Notes: generated from the letters alone by a model not told the origin. Counted from the first letter of the stretch, positions 16,791-26,053 are shown. The stretch: 49,352 bases of DNA from Chitinophagaceae bacterium (GCA_017882265.1 JADGPW010000079.1:1-49352); one strand, 5' to 3'. Made by a program: numbers and translations.

Positions 16791-16834
16791 AATATATTTA
16801 CCACTTAGTAATACCCTTTGTAGCTGCCAGAAGC

Positions 16835-17458
16835 CTACCCTCCAACCAGTTCCACCTCGTACACCGGGCTGAACAAATAAAATTTCCCGGTTTTAATTTC
16901 CTTGCATTTAAATCGTTTTCTTAGTTTTTCTCCTTTTTGAAAAATCCGCCCGTCTTTTAGTCGGAATAAAGCATTAGATGAAATTTCTTCAATTAAGTGG
17001 CGATGGCTCTGGCTTGCATCATATTTTCGTAGTACTCTTAATAATCCTTCCTCGGCACAACTACTGGCTGCCGGGTTCTTTAAAGATCGTAATAGCTCGT
17101 TTTCAATATCTGCAGGAAAAACCCTGTTATTTAAAAACTGTTGGAGGAGTTGTCCATAGATTATTTTCCATTCTTTTCCATGGGCCAGTACCCTATTATT
17201 GTATTTTTCAAATGTCAGCAGGTGAGCCAGCTCATGCAACAAGGTAATAAGAAAAGAATAGTTGTTCAGGTTCCCGTTCACACTGATGCGATGATTGGCC
17301 TGGTGGGTGCGGTGACGGTAATCGCCTAAAATACTCCTCCGCGATTTTGCAATGGTTAAATGTACTCTATATTGATGCAGGTAAGATGTGATGGCATCAC
17401 GCGTACCCGGTGGCAGGTAGTTTTGCAGATGATCAATCGGGATTTCTTTCTTAGGCAT
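16835..17458 (-). CDS. SprT-like zinc metalloprotease domain protein
   Basis: A 207-residue protein. HELAH (H75, E76, H79) followed by H93 in RVLAHGKEW is the HExxH...H zinc site of SprT-like metallopeptidases, related to Spartan, which cleaves DNA-crosslinked proteins in eukaryotes. The bacterial role is not established. The C-terminal part (about 140-207) lacks the usual Zn-ribbon Cys quartet and is basic. The start at 17458 (MPKKEIPID) gives the overlap ATGCCTAA with the stop of the upstream membrane-protein gene, so translation is probably coupled. It is the last gene of the bactofilin-AtpZ operon. Confidence 0.82.
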   Translation of the reverse strand: MPKKEIPIDHLQNYLPPGTRDAITSYLHQYRVHLTIAKSRRSILGDYRHRTHQANHRISVNGNLNNYSFLITLLHELAHLLTFEKYNNRVLAHGKEWKIIYGQLLQQFLNNRVFPADIENELLRSLKNPAASSCAEEGLLRVLRKYDASQSHRHLIEEISSNALFRLKDGRIFQKGEKLRKRFKCKEIKTGKFYLFSPVYEVELVGG

Positions 17459-17915
17459 TCTTTTCAATGGTCGGACCGTCCCGGTCTGACCTATCTTGGT
17501 TTTTTGTTGACGTAGCAACTTTTTTTTCCTTCAACAGCTTTTGCAAAGCATATACTTCCATAAATGTGTAAACAAGGTACAAGCCCATACAGATAAATAG
17601 CGCCGGTTTGTTCACATTTTTCCTGGCAATCATTATATAAATAAATGCGGCAATGACGATCAGGAAAAATTTTAACATGAAGCTTCCATATAAGGACCGG
17701 ATAGAAGCATGAGGGTTGGTTGAGTTTACCGAGCGTAAAGTAAGCCAAAATGATAAGGCTGTAGCCGCATAAATAATAAAATTCCCGGCAAGAAGCACCG
17801 TGCTATCAATCCCGGATTTATCAGGAATTTTTTTCCAGTCAAGTACTAAAATCAGGAGAAAGGAAAAAGACCAAAAAATGGAGAACGGCTGCATGGCCAC
17901 AGTTTTATTTATCAT
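17451..17915 (-). CDS. small integral membrane protein, unknown function
   Basis: A 154-residue protein with four predicted hydrophobic helices (about 10-26, 40-60, 78-100, 104-125) and a charged cytosolic tail (KEKKVATSTKNQDRSDRDG). Its ATG overlaps the end of the atpZ-like gene by 11 bp. In Bacteroidota a protein of this sort commonly follows AtpZ at the head of the F-ATPase operon, so a role in ATP synthase assembly is possible, but atpB/E/F do not follow here. Confidence 0.7.
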   Translation of the reverse strand: MINKTVAMQPFSIFWSFSFLLILVLDWKKIPDKSGIDSTVLLAGNFIIYAATALSFWLTLRSVNSTNPHASIRSLYGSFMLKFFLIVIAAFIYIMIARKNVNKPALFICMGLYLVYTFMEVYALQKLLKEKKVATSTKNQDRSDRDGPTIEKNA

Positions 17916-18135
17916 CTTTCGGTGGTTTTGCTGTTTCCCTCATCAATTTATAGAATAACCCGATCAGGGTGAGCAAAGGTAAGAGACAGATCAGCAAGGG
18001 GGATATGTGCAGCCATTTATCGGCTTTCAAACCGATAAATACAGCCAGTCCCAGCGACACGAAAATTTGTGTGCCCATGCCGGCATAACGTAGGAGATCA
18101 CGGTTGCCCTTACTGGATGGCGGCTTGTTGTTCAT
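17905..18135 (-). CDS. atpZ: AtpZ/AtpI family protein
   Basis: A 76-residue two-helix membrane protein with the family pattern LLRYAGMGTQIFVSLGLAVFIG - KADKWL - LLTLIGLFYKLMRE. AtpZ/AtpI proteins accompany F-type ATP synthase, where they are linked to c-ring assembly or Mg/Ca uptake. Its start overlaps the end of the bactofilin gene by 26 bp and its end overlaps the next gene by 11 bp. The ATP synthase genes themselves are absent from the window. Confidence 0.85.
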   Translation of the reverse strand: MNNKPPSSKGNRDLLRYAGMGTQIFVSLGLAVFIGLKADKWLHISPLLICLLPLLTLIGLFYKLMRETAKPPKDDK

Positions 18136-18520
18136 TACTGTTCATCTCTACGATATTTGCCCCCATATGACATTGCCCGTTAAAAGTGGCAGTAGGTTCT
18201 ATTTGCAGTTTGCCGGTATAGACATTCCCGTTTACTACCGATTCTCCTCTTAATTGCAGCAATTCCCTGGCCCGGATATTACCTGAAACCTTCCCGACAA
18301 TATCGGCCTGGTTACAGGAAACATCACCTTCCACTCTTCCATTTGCGCCGATTACGACTTTGGCCGAGCTCTGAATATTACCGATTATCGTACCATCGAT
18401 ACGGAGATCGGTATTACTGCTAATATCACCTTTTAGCGAGGTGTCGGCCCCAATTAATGTGGCACCGTTACCATTTGTGGTTGGATGTTGCATATCCCTG
18501 TTGTTTTTGGCATTAAACAT
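18110..18520 (-). CDS. bactofilin (polymer-forming cytoskeletal protein)
   Basis: A 136-residue bactofilin. The core is a right-handed beta-helix of short Gly/Val-rich rungs (LRIDGTIIGNI, VVIGANGRVEGDV, ADIVGKVSGNI, LQLRGESVVNGNV) with disordered ends. Bactofilins polymerise without nucleotide beneath the membrane and often position cell-wall hydrolases, typically an adjacent M23 peptidase. Here the adjacent upstream gene (12-bp spacing) encodes only a membrane stalk with no peptidase domain. Confidence 0.93.
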   Translation of the reverse strand: MFNAKNNRDMQHPTTNGNGATLIGADTSLKGDISSNTDLRIDGTIIGNIQSSAKVVIGANGRVEGDVSCNQADIVGKVSGNIRARELLQLRGESVVNGNVYTGKLQIEPTATFNGQCHMGANIVEMNSNEQQAAIQ

Positions 18521-18531
18521 CGGTGTAAGGA

Positions 18532-18939
18532 TTAATCGTTGGAAATATCTTCTTTAGGTATGGTAATTTTAGTCGTATCGAGCTTAACGGTACTATTCCC
18601 CAGTAATGCTTTTTTGATCCCATCAATGTATTCTGTTTTATAGGCGTCCTGTTTTTCTACCGAATCAACCCGGTATTTGAGCTTTTTTAATTCCATAGCC
18701 GATTTGTAATCGGTATTCGTTCCCGGAATATAATACTTTAACGGCGTAAAAACGATAAGGGCAACGGTTAATCCCACCAATAGCACGAAAATGGTACTTA
18801 ACATGATATAAACACTCAATCTCGATAATTTAAAGGTCACCACCTCTTCGTAGGTGTCATCATTCATTACCACCAGGCGGTAGCGGTTACGCAGCCGTTT
18901 CAGGGTAGACCCGGGGTCCAGTTTTATCATAGCAGACAT
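18532..18939 (-). CDS. single-pass membrane protein resembling the N-terminus of M23 peptidases, peptidase domain absent
   Basis: A 135-residue protein. The cytosolic segment RLVVMNDDTYEEVVTFKLSR is followed by one TM helix (about 46-68, VYIMLSTIFVLLVGLTVALI), then TPLKYYIPG and a short coiled coil (MELKKLKYRVDSVEKQDAY). This matches the membrane/coiled-coil half of M23 metallopeptidases that sit next to bactofilin in many Bacteroidota. The chain stops at LGNSTVKLDTTKI, before any HxxxD/HxH zinc motif, and the bactofilin gene starts 11 bp later, so no remnant fits. First gene of the operon, divergent from porW/sprE. Confidence 0.7.
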   Translation of the reverse strand: MSAMIKLDPGSTLKRLRNRYRLVVMNDDTYEEVVTFKLSRLSVYIMLSTIFVLLVGLTVALIVFTPLKYYIPGTNTDYKSAMELKKLKYRVDSVEKQDAYKTEYIDGIKKALLGNSTVKLDTTKITIPKEDISND

Positions 18940-19072
18940 TTAGGGAATTAAAGGTAAGCATTGGGGGCTGGTTTGCCCCTATCCGTTCATCAAATTACAC
19001 TCAAAAAAATGGCGTATTTTTATACTAAAATATTTGAAATTCAGTTAATAAGACTTTAGATTGCCCCCGAAA

Positions 19073-21991
19073 ATGCGACCCAACCGATATTCTGTAACTG
19101 CAGCTTTATTCCTTATCCTTTTCCAGGTCAGTTCCCCTTGTTTTAGTCAGTTGGGGATCTCTTTTGACATTAAAAAACCTAAAGAATACGATGACAGGGT
19201 TTTGCGGTCCGAAAAATCGGATGAAAAAAAATTTACCCTTCCGCGTCGTTTTATCCAGAATACGATAACGCATTACAATTACTATTTTAACGCCAATAAT
19301 AAACTGAACGAAGTGCTGGAAAGAGCCAAAAGTGCATTCACGGATGACTACTCTTTGCTTCTTCCCTTTTACAATTACACACTGGATGCCACGGCGAAGG
19401 ACTCCATCCAGCTTGATTCTATCAAATATAAATCTTCCACCGGCCTTGCTTTACATGATCTGCGCAATGACTGGGCGGATAACCTTTACCTGCTTTGGGG
19501 CGCTTCCTACTACCTGGAAAAGGATTTTGATTCGGCTTATCTCATGTTCCAATTCATCAACTATGCCTTTGCCCCCAAGGAAAAAGACGGGTATTATATC
19601 ACAATCGGTAGTAACAAGGATGGCAATTCAGCGTTTAGTATCGCTACAAAAGAAAAAAAAGGCCTTCCGCGGAAGATCTTCGCTGAACCTCCCAGCCGTA
19701 ATGACGCTTTTATCTGGCAAATAAGGAATTTCCTGGCGCAGGACCAGTTTGCTGAAGCAGCCAGCCTGATCGTTACCCTGAGGAATGATCCTAATTTTCC
19801 TAAACGACTTAAAAATGATCTGCATGAGGTACAGGCTTACTGGTTCTATAAACAGAATATGTGGGACAGTGCCGCGACACACCTTGTCAATGCGCTGGAC
19901 AATGCCACTAACAAACAGGAACGGGCCAGATGGGAATATTTAGTGGCCCAGCTTTATGAACTGAGCGGCAATAACAAAGAGTCTGAAAAATATTTTGCAA
20001 AAGTCAGCAGTCATACCACTGACCCGATCATGGATATCTATGCACGACTTTTCTCTATCAGGGTGAATAAAGAAGGAGGTGAAAAGAATATTGAACGGAA
20101 TGTAGCCGAATTGATAAAAATGGCTAAGCGTGATAAATACCAGGATTACCGGGACATTATTTACTATATGGCGGCCCAGATGCAACTACAGGGGAATAAT
20201 GTGGATGGCGCCCTGGCCCTTTTAAAAAAAGGCAGCCAATTTGCCGGTAATAATCCGGCGCAACGAAATAAGATATTTCTTCAGCTGGCGGAATTATCAT
20301 TTGCCAAACGCCAATATCGCCAGGCCTTTAATTTTTATGATAGTCTTCATCTTGACGATCCATCCTTAAAAAATGTGGAAGCATTGAAAGCCAGGAAGAC
20401 GATGCTGGGGGAGCTGGCGGGTAATATAGAAATAATCGAACGCCAGGACAGCCTGCAACGTATCGCCATGATGCCCGAGGATCAACGTAAAGATTTTATA
20501 AAAAAATTGGTCAGGGAACTTCGCAAACAACAGGGTCTGAAAGATGAAGGAGTTTCCAATGCGGGACCTGGCTTTACGACACCTACAATACCCACCCTTT
20601 TCCCTTCTGGTGAACCAAAAGGGGAATGGTATTTTTACAATGCGGCCTTCCGCTCCAGGGGGCAGGCTGATTTTAAATCCAGGTGGGGTAACCGGCCTAA
20701 TACCGATAACTGGCGCAGAGGAGCCACCATCATAGCGGGTGCTCAAAAGAACAACAACCAGCAACCGGGTGCTAATAAAACACAGAATCCTAACCAGGCA
20801 GGTGCTGGCGAGATCACCTATGAAGGATTGTATGCCAACCTCCCGCTCACACCTGAACAGTTACAGCGTTCTAATGATTCCATCCAGGTCGCTTTGTATA
20901 CTTCTGGCAAACTCTATATACAGGAAATTGAAGATTGTACCGCCGGCACAGAAACACTGGAACAATTACGCAACCATTTTCCAAAATTTGACAAAATGGA
21001 TGAAGTGCTTTTTGATCTTTACTATTGTTACAATAAGAACGGGGAATCCGCCAGGGCTGCAGCCATCAAGAAACTGATGGGCGAAAAATATTCCACCAGT
21101 AATTATACCACTATTGTTACTACCGGTAAAGATCCGAAATCAACATCTGTTAACGCGGATGCCACCAAAACATATGAACGGATCTATGACCTTTTTATTG
21201 AAGGCAATTTCAAAGAGGCGGTATCGCAAAAGAAAATTGCTGACAGCCTGTATGGGAAAAATTACTGGACACCTCAATTACTTTATATTGAAGCCGTATA
21301 TTATATCAAACAGCGGAATGACAGTACCGCAAAGAAGGTGTTGAACTCCATTATAACCCAGTTTCCCAAAACACCGTTGGCCAAAAGGGCCACTACACTC
21401 CTGGATGTACTTAACAGGAGAAAACAAATCGAACAGGAATTAAGTAATCTCGTTGTTACCCGGTCGCAGGACAATAAACCGGTAACCACTATCGCTAATA
21501 ATCCAGCTCCAAAAGATACCTCGACAACCAAAACACAGCCTGTAACCACGAATAATCAGCCCCTAAAAGATACAGTGACCAATAAACCCGTAACCAGGAT
21601 CAATTCCCCATTCACTTTTGATCTGAGCCAACCTCATTATGTCGTACTCATTATGAATAAGGTGGACCCTGTTTTTTCCAATGAAGCCAAAAATGCATTC
21701 ATGGGTTACAACAGGGAGACCTTCTATAATAAAACCATAACTGTCGACCTGTTTCAACTGGATGATGACAATCGTTTAATGCTGATGAGTCCATTCAAAG
21801 ATGCCCAGGAAGCTATGGATTATATTGATCGTACACGTCCAAAAACGGCAACCGATATCATTCCCTGGTTAAAAGGTGGTAAATACAGTTTTGCCATCCT
21901 TACTACCAGCAATTTTGAATTGTTGAAGAAAAATAAAGACATCGAAAATTACATGACGTTTCTTAAACAGCGCCTGCCCGGAAAGTTTTAA
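19073..21991 (+). CDS. porW: gliding motility / T9SS protein SprE (PorW), TPR protein
   Basis: A 972-residue exported TPR protein of the SprE/PorW family, needed for type IX secretion and gliding in Bacteroidota. The N-terminus MRPNRYSVTAALFLILFQ ends in VSSPCFSQ; the Cys could be lipidated as in known SprE, though the lipobox is weak. Family blocks visible are GISFDIKKPKEYDDRVLRSEK near the start, several TPRs (about 150-430), LFPSGEPKGEWYFYN mid-protein, and a C-terminal domain (about 850-972) ending LKQRLPGKF. A Thr/Pro-rich linker (about 805-840) precedes the last domain. An in-frame TTG lies four codons upstream (19061). It is divergent from the bactofilin operon and followed by a class A PBP, an arrangement seen in relatives as far as I recall. 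Confidence 0.92.
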   Translation: MRPNRYSVTAALFLILFQVSSPCFSQLGISFDIKKPKEYDDRVLRSEKSDEKKFTLPRRFIQNTITHYNYYFNANNKLNEVLERAKSAFTDDYSLLLPFYNYTLDATAKDSIQLDSIKYKSSTGLALHDLRNDWADNLYLLWGASYYLEKDFDSAYLMFQFINYAFAPKEKDGYYITIGSNKDGNSAFSIATKEKKGLPRKIFAEPPSRNDAFIWQIRNFLAQDQFAEAASLIVTLRNDPNFPKRLKNDLHEVQAYWFYKQNMWDSAATHLVNALDNATNKQERARWEYLVAQLYELSGNNKESEKYFAKVSSHTTDPIMDIYARLFSIRVNKEGGEKNIERNVAELIKMAKRDKYQDYRDIIYYMAAQMQLQGNNVDGALALLKKGSQFAGNNPAQRNKIFLQLAELSFAKRQYRQAFNFYDSLHLDDPSLKNVEALKARKTMLGELAGNIEIIERQDSLQRIAMMPEDQRKDFIKKLVRELRKQQGLKDEGVSNAGPGFTTPTIPTLFPSGEPKGEWYFYNAAFRSRGQADFKSRWGNRPNTDNWRRGATIIAGAQKNNNQQPGANKTQNPNQAGAGEITYEGLYANLPLTPEQLQRSNDSIQVALYTSGKLYIQEIEDCTAGTETLEQLRNHFPKFDKMDEVLFDLYYCYNKNGESARAAAIKKLMGEKYSTSNYTTIVTTGKDPKSTSVNADATKTYERIYDLFIEGNFKEAVSQKKIADSLYGKNYWTPQLLYIEAVYYIKQRNDSTAKKVLNSIITQFPKTPLAKRATTLLDVLNRRKQIEQELSNLVVTRSQDNKPVTTIANNPAPKDTSTTKTQPVTTNNQPLKDTVTNKPVTRINSPFTFDLSQPHYVVLIMNKVDPVFSNEAKNAFMGYNRETFYNKTITVDLFQLDDDNRLMLMSPFKDAQEAMDYIDRTRPKTATDIIPWLKGGKYSFAILTTSNFELLKKNKDIENYMTFLKQRLPGKF

Positions 21992-22296
21992 TATCCCCTT
22001 ACCTCCATGGCATTCAAATAAGGCACTCTTGTTTCATTGAATATTGAATATTTACTCCTTAAACTCCCTCTGAAGGAGTACTTTGCACGATATTCAAGGC
22101 GAAGCGCGCCCCCGTTCAATTTTAAAATCCCCCCTCAATAAATTGCAGCCGGGACTTGCTTTCACCCTGACAGATGAACTGTGTTTTGGCAAAAAATTAA
22201 TGACTCCCCTACGGCTTAGCAGTGAGTTTTTCTTAATTTCGGGATTCGGATTTTCCCTTTGGGCCAGCTTGGAATAACCTCAATCATGATATTAGT
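21992..22296. other. intergenic region between porW and PBP
   Basis: About 305 bp with no supported gene. A hairpin TACTCCTT (22053-22060) / AAGGAGTA (22073-22080) lies 60 bp after porW without a T-run. A 64-codon open frame at 22083-22277 has no recognisable protein. The PBP promoter must lie here, but no exact TAnnTTTG was found close to its ATG. Confidence 0.6.
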
Positions 22297-24708
22297 ATGA
22301 AAAGAACAGTCCGCGTTTTCTGGTGGATTTTTGCCGTTGGCTTTTTGGCATTTATTGGCCTGATCGTCGCGGCGAATTATGACGCATTTGGCAAAATGCC
22401 TTCCCTGGCGGAATTAGAAAATCCTTCCATCCTTCAGGCATCTGAAGTGATTGCATTGGATGGAACACTGATGGGAAAATACTATACGGAAAGAGGCAAT
22501 CGCAGCAATGTCAAGTACAGGGATATTTCCCCCCATGTTATTGATGCCCTGGTAGCCACAGAAGATGAACGGTTTTACCAGCATAGCGGTATTGATTTTA
22601 AATCCACGATGCGGGCCGTCCTTACAGCAGGAACAGAAGGTGGCGGCAGCACCATTACACAGCAATTGGCCAAAGCTTTGCTTGACCAGGGCAGTAAGAA
22701 CAAGGCATGGCGCATGATTGAAAAATTAAAAGAATGGATCATTGCCGTAAAGCTCGAAAGAAATTTTACCAAAGAAGAGATCATCACACTTTACCTGAAT
22801 GCGGTGCCTTTCGGAAATAATATCTATGGGATCCGGAATGCCGCCAGAACTTTTTTTCAAAAAGAACCCGATCGATTAACCGTGGAAGAGTCGGCCCTGT
22901 TGGTGGGAATGCTGAAAGGAAACAGTATTTATAATCCAACACGCAACCCTGTGGCTGCCAGGGAACGCCGGAATGTGGTGTTGAGCCAGATGGAAGCCAA
23001 TGGTAAAATAACTCCGGCAGAAGCCATTAAGTTAAAAGGACTGCCCATAACAACTAATTATAAGAAACTGGATGAAAATACCGGTTATGCTCCCTATTTC
23101 AGGGAAATACTCAAGGATGAGGTGAGGGATGCACTAAGAGGTTTAACAAAACCCGATGGCGATCCCTATGATATTTATGAAGACGGTTTAAAGATCTACA
23201 CCACCATCAATCCACAGATGCAGGAGTACGCAGAAGAAGGTATGGCCCAGCAAATGGCGATGCTGCAGAAGGAAATAAATGCCCGGTACGATGTAAAGTC
23301 CGGAACATTATGGAAGGATCATGAAAAAGTACTTGATAGAGACATGCGGGAATCAGATCGCTGGAAAAACCTGGCGGATGACGGGTTAAGTGATAAGGAG
23401 ATAAGAGCCAGTTTTGATGTAAAAGTGCCAATGAAAATATTTGCCTGGAATGTAAGGCGGGAAAAAGATACACTGATGACCCCCTACGATTCCATAAAAT
23501 ACCATCGCCAGATGGAAGAAGCCTCTTTTATGGCGATGGACCCGGTAACGGGGGAAGTCAGGGCCTGGGTAGGCGGTATTAATTTTAAAACGTTCAAATT
23601 TGACCATGTAAACCTGAAAACAAAAAGACAGGTAGGCTCTTCTATTAAGCCGTTTCTTTACGCTCAAGCCATTGAAGAAAGGGGCTTTACTCCAGAAACG
23701 GAATGTGAAAATGTACCCCAGTTCTTTCCGGGTAGCGGTTGGGTACCTTCGGGAAGAAGAGGTGGTGGGGCGAACATGTCAATGGCCAATGGATTGGCCT
23801 ATTCAAAAAACTGTGTCACCGCCTATATTATGAAACAGGTAGGACCTCAGCAATTTGCCGACTTTCTCGGTCGCATCAATATTCCCACGCCAGTAAAGCC
23901 TTATCCTTCGATCGCCTTAGGTACCTGCGACCTGTCCTTATATGAAATGCTTTGGGGTTATACGATTTTTGCCGGCCGGGGATTTTCTACGAAACCTTAT
24001 TGCATTAGTCGTATTGAGGACCGTAATGGCAATTTGATAAAACGCTTTGATTACAGCGCTAACCGGAAAGAAGCCATTAGTGAAATAACCGCTTATACAA
24101 TGGCCCGGATGATGCAGGGTACTGTAGATAAAGGAACAGCAAAAGGTTTTCGCACCCGTGTAGGAGCAGCGGAAATGGGCGGCAAAACAGGCACCACGGA
24201 TGACAATGCCGATGCCTGGTTTATAGGGTATACGCCCCAGCTATTGGCCGGCTCATGGGTAGGATTTGATGATCGTTTTATCCGCAACCAGGGAGATGGT
24301 AACAGGATAGCAAGACCGATCTGTGAATATTTTTTCAGGAAAGTGCTTGCTGATAAAAAGATGGGAATTGAAAAAGATGCAAAATTTGTAAAGCCGGCAG
24401 AACTGGAGAATGAGATCGGTAGCGCAGATATCCTCATCAGTGATTCCGATCCGGATCCTGCCGGGCAGGGAGATGACCAGGGTGTAGGCAAAGAACAGGA
24501 TTATAATAACTATAACAATACCGATACAATTGGTGCGGAGTCAAAAGTCTTCAAGGAGGATGAAAATAAAAATCCACCCAAAAAAGATTCGGTAATCAAG
24601 ACCCCGATCAAAAAAGAAGAAGATAATAGCAAACCCATCGGATCACCGGAAGAACCAAAGAAAAAGAAAGGTCTGCTTAAACGGATATTTGGGAAAAAAG
24701 ATGGTTAA
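22297..24708 (+). CDS. mrcA: class A penicillin-binding protein (transglycosylase/transpeptidase, PBP1A-type)
   Basis: An 803-residue bifunctional peptidoglycan synthase. One N-terminal TM helix (about 6-27) is followed by a GT51 glycosyltransferase domain with catalytic E89 in ATEDERFYQHSGID, then GGSTITQQLAKALL and NAVPFGNNIYGIRNAAR. The penicillin-binding transpeptidase domain has SSIK (S448, K451), the SxN-type motif YSKNC and KTGTT (630-634). It polymerises glycan strands and crosslinks stem peptides at the inner membrane. The C-terminal tail (about 705-803) is disordered, acidic then Lys-rich (ending KRIFGKKDG). All catalytic motifs are intact. It follows porW by 305 bp. Confidence 0.96.
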   Translation: MKRTVRVFWWIFAVGFLAFIGLIVAANYDAFGKMPSLAELENPSILQASEVIALDGTLMGKYYTERGNRSNVKYRDISPHVIDALVATEDERFYQHSGIDFKSTMRAVLTAGTEGGGSTITQQLAKALLDQGSKNKAWRMIEKLKEWIIAVKLERNFTKEEIITLYLNAVPFGNNIYGIRNAARTFFQKEPDRLTVEESALLVGMLKGNSIYNPTRNPVAARERRNVVLSQMEANGKITPAEAIKLKGLPITTNYKKLDENTGYAPYFREILKDEVRDALRGLTKPDGDPYDIYEDGLKIYTTINPQMQEYAEEGMAQQMAMLQKEINARYDVKSGTLWKDHEKVLDRDMRESDRWKNLADDGLSDKEIRASFDVKVPMKIFAWNVRREKDTLMTPYDSIKYHRQMEEASFMAMDPVTGEVRAWVGGINFKTFKFDHVNLKTKRQVGSSIKPFLYAQAIEERGFTPETECENVPQFFPGSGWVPSGRRGGGANMSMANGLAYSKNCVTAYIMKQVGPQQFADFLGRINIPTPVKPYPSIALGTCDLSLYEMLWGYTIFAGRGFSTKPYCISRIEDRNGNLIKRFDYSANRKEAISEITAYTMARMMQGTVDKGTAKGFRTRVGAAEMGGKTGTTDDNADAWFIGYTPQLLAGSWVGFDDRFIRNQGDGNRIARPICEYFFRKVLADKKMGIEKDAKFVKPAELENEIGSADILISDSDPDPAGQGDDQGVGKEQDYNNYNNTDTIGAESKVFKEDENKNPPKKDSVIKTPIKKEEDNSKPIGSPEEPKKKKGLLKRIFGKKDG

Positions 24709-24743
24709 TGGGTAATGTATCAATTTGAATTGCACGCTGGGAT

Positions 24744-24796
24744 CGCAGAGTACGCAGAGAATTGACAATCAAAGTGTATTCTCTGCGTTCTCTGCG
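24744..24796. repeat. CGCAGAG-type hairpin repeat
   Basis: CGCAGAGTACGCAGAGAAT (24744-24762) pairs with ATTCTCTGCGTTCTCTGCG (24778-24796) with one mismatch around a 15-nt loop; a further CTCTGCG unit follows at about 24800. Related to the arms at 5901-5963. Confidence 0.85.
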
Positions 24797-24859
24797 GACT
24801 CTGCGTGATATTTTTCAAACTGAAACACTACCGGTTAATAAATAATTTTACAGGCAATA

Positions 24860-24897
24860 AAAAAAGTGGCTATCTCATTTGAGTCAGCCACTTTTTT
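24860..24897. terminator. bidirectional intrinsic terminator after the PBP gene
   Basis: AAAAAAGTGGCT (24860-24871) pairs with AGCCACTTTTTT (24886-24897), with an inner CTCA/TGAG stem. The A and T tracts on both sides allow termination on either strand. Confidence 0.85.
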
Positions 24898-25465
24898 ATT
24901 TATTCCTCTTTCGAATCCATTTCCGGAAATTTCTCACCCGCTTTGAGATATCCATTAAAATGAATGTTAGGTGAATAAAAGGGAGAGCCAGTATCCTGGT
25001 ATTCCAAGCCACTTTATCCTTATTTCCATCGGTATTGACCTAATCCCTATCCCATAGCAAGCATTAACCCAATCAAATAGTTAGGTCTCCATTTTAGGCG
25101 AAATAAATTCAGGGTACAAATTAAAATGTGAAAAAATTGAGTTCGATTATAAACAAGGAGGGGATAAATAAGGGAAAAAAAGAGGTCAAATAGGGGTTAA
25201 ACCCCATCCTGATCCCTGTTTGACCCCTACTTGACCCCTACCTGATTATTTCTTGTTTATTCTTTGAATAATTCTTTTAAACATCCGGATTGGATCGGTT
25301 CAGCAAATGGGTATTGAAACTGGGTGCCGTATTTTGCGCCCTGGTCTCGTTTTATCCCGGCCCAAACCTGGATGGACAGATCAGTAGAAAAGTTTTGTTT
25401 CCAAAAACCAGTACGGTCTTCTTTCTTTATCTTTCAAAGCAGGTATTTACTATAAAATTTCAATC
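24898..25465. other. gene-free region with a 112-bp hairpin element
   Basis: No gene was recognised. The main structure is at 25149-25260: outer arms ATAAACAAG / CTTGTTTAT (25149-25157, 25252-25260; perfect) enclose 19-bp inner arms 25184-25202 and 25218-25236 with two mismatches (GGTCAAATAGGGGTTAAAC against GGTCAAGTAGGGGTCAAAC). The rest (24898-25148, 25261-25465) shows nothing supportable beyond A/T-rich promoter-like sequence before the GNAT gene. Confidence 0.6.
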
Positions 25466-25975
25466 GTGCTTACTATCCACAACGCAGCAGTCCATGATAT
25501 CCCACTTATCAGGGAACTGACCTTTAAAATATGGCCACAAACCTATGCGTCCATCCTTTCCCCGGAAAAAATTGATTATATGCTGGAGATGATGTACAGT
25601 GAATCATCATTGAGAAAACAGATAGCGGTAGATGGGTGTCAATTTATATTTGTATATGATGACTCGGTGCCGGTAGGCTTTGCTTCTTACCAGGAAATAA
25701 AACCGGGTGACTGGAAACTGCATAAGATATATATTCTTCCTTCCCAGCAGGGAAAAGGAACAGGAAAATTTGTGATCGATCATATCATCAGGGAAATTCA
25801 GTCACGGGGTGCAAACTCCCTCCAATTACAGGTTAACCGGCAGAATACAGCAAAGAGTTTTTACGAAAAATCAGGTTTTGTGGTCATTGAAGAAGCCGAC
25901 TTCGATATCGGCAATGGCTTTTATATGAATGATTACGTCATGGAGAAAATAGTGAGTAAGTCAGGGGGGCAGTAA
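25466..25975 (+). CDS. GNAT family N-acetyltransferase
   Basis: A 169-residue GNAT with a GTG start (MLTIHNAAVHDIPLIREL). The acetyl-CoA loop is LPSQQGKGTGKFVIDHII, preceded by strand WKLHKIYI; LQLQVNRQNTAKSFYEKSGFVV is the classic C-terminal motif. Opening features such as WPQTYASILSPEKIDYML are typical of GNATs annotated as protein or amine acetyltransferases; the substrate is unknown. No better start lies nearby: the upstream open frame is in another phase and shows no homology. The stop codon falls inside a short repetitive AGTAAG-type sequence. Confidence 0.87.
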   Translation: MLTIHNAAVHDIPLIRELTFKIWPQTYASILSPEKIDYMLEMMYSESSLRKQIAVDGCQFIFVYDDSVPVGFASYQEIKPGDWKLHKIYILPSQQGKGTGKFVIDHIIREIQSRGANSLQLQVNRQNTAKSFYEKSGFVVIEEADFDIGNGFYMNDYVMEKIVSKSGGQ

Positions 25976-26053
25976 GACAATGGGGGGCAAGAGCGAAGGG
26001 AATGACAAAATAAGGCCTCACTGACTCACTGTCTTTCTGTTTTACTGACTTTT

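Noticed and set aside
22083-22277. 64-codon open frame before the PBP gene
   Set aside because: No recognisable protein, no start signal, lies in promoter-like intergenic DNA.
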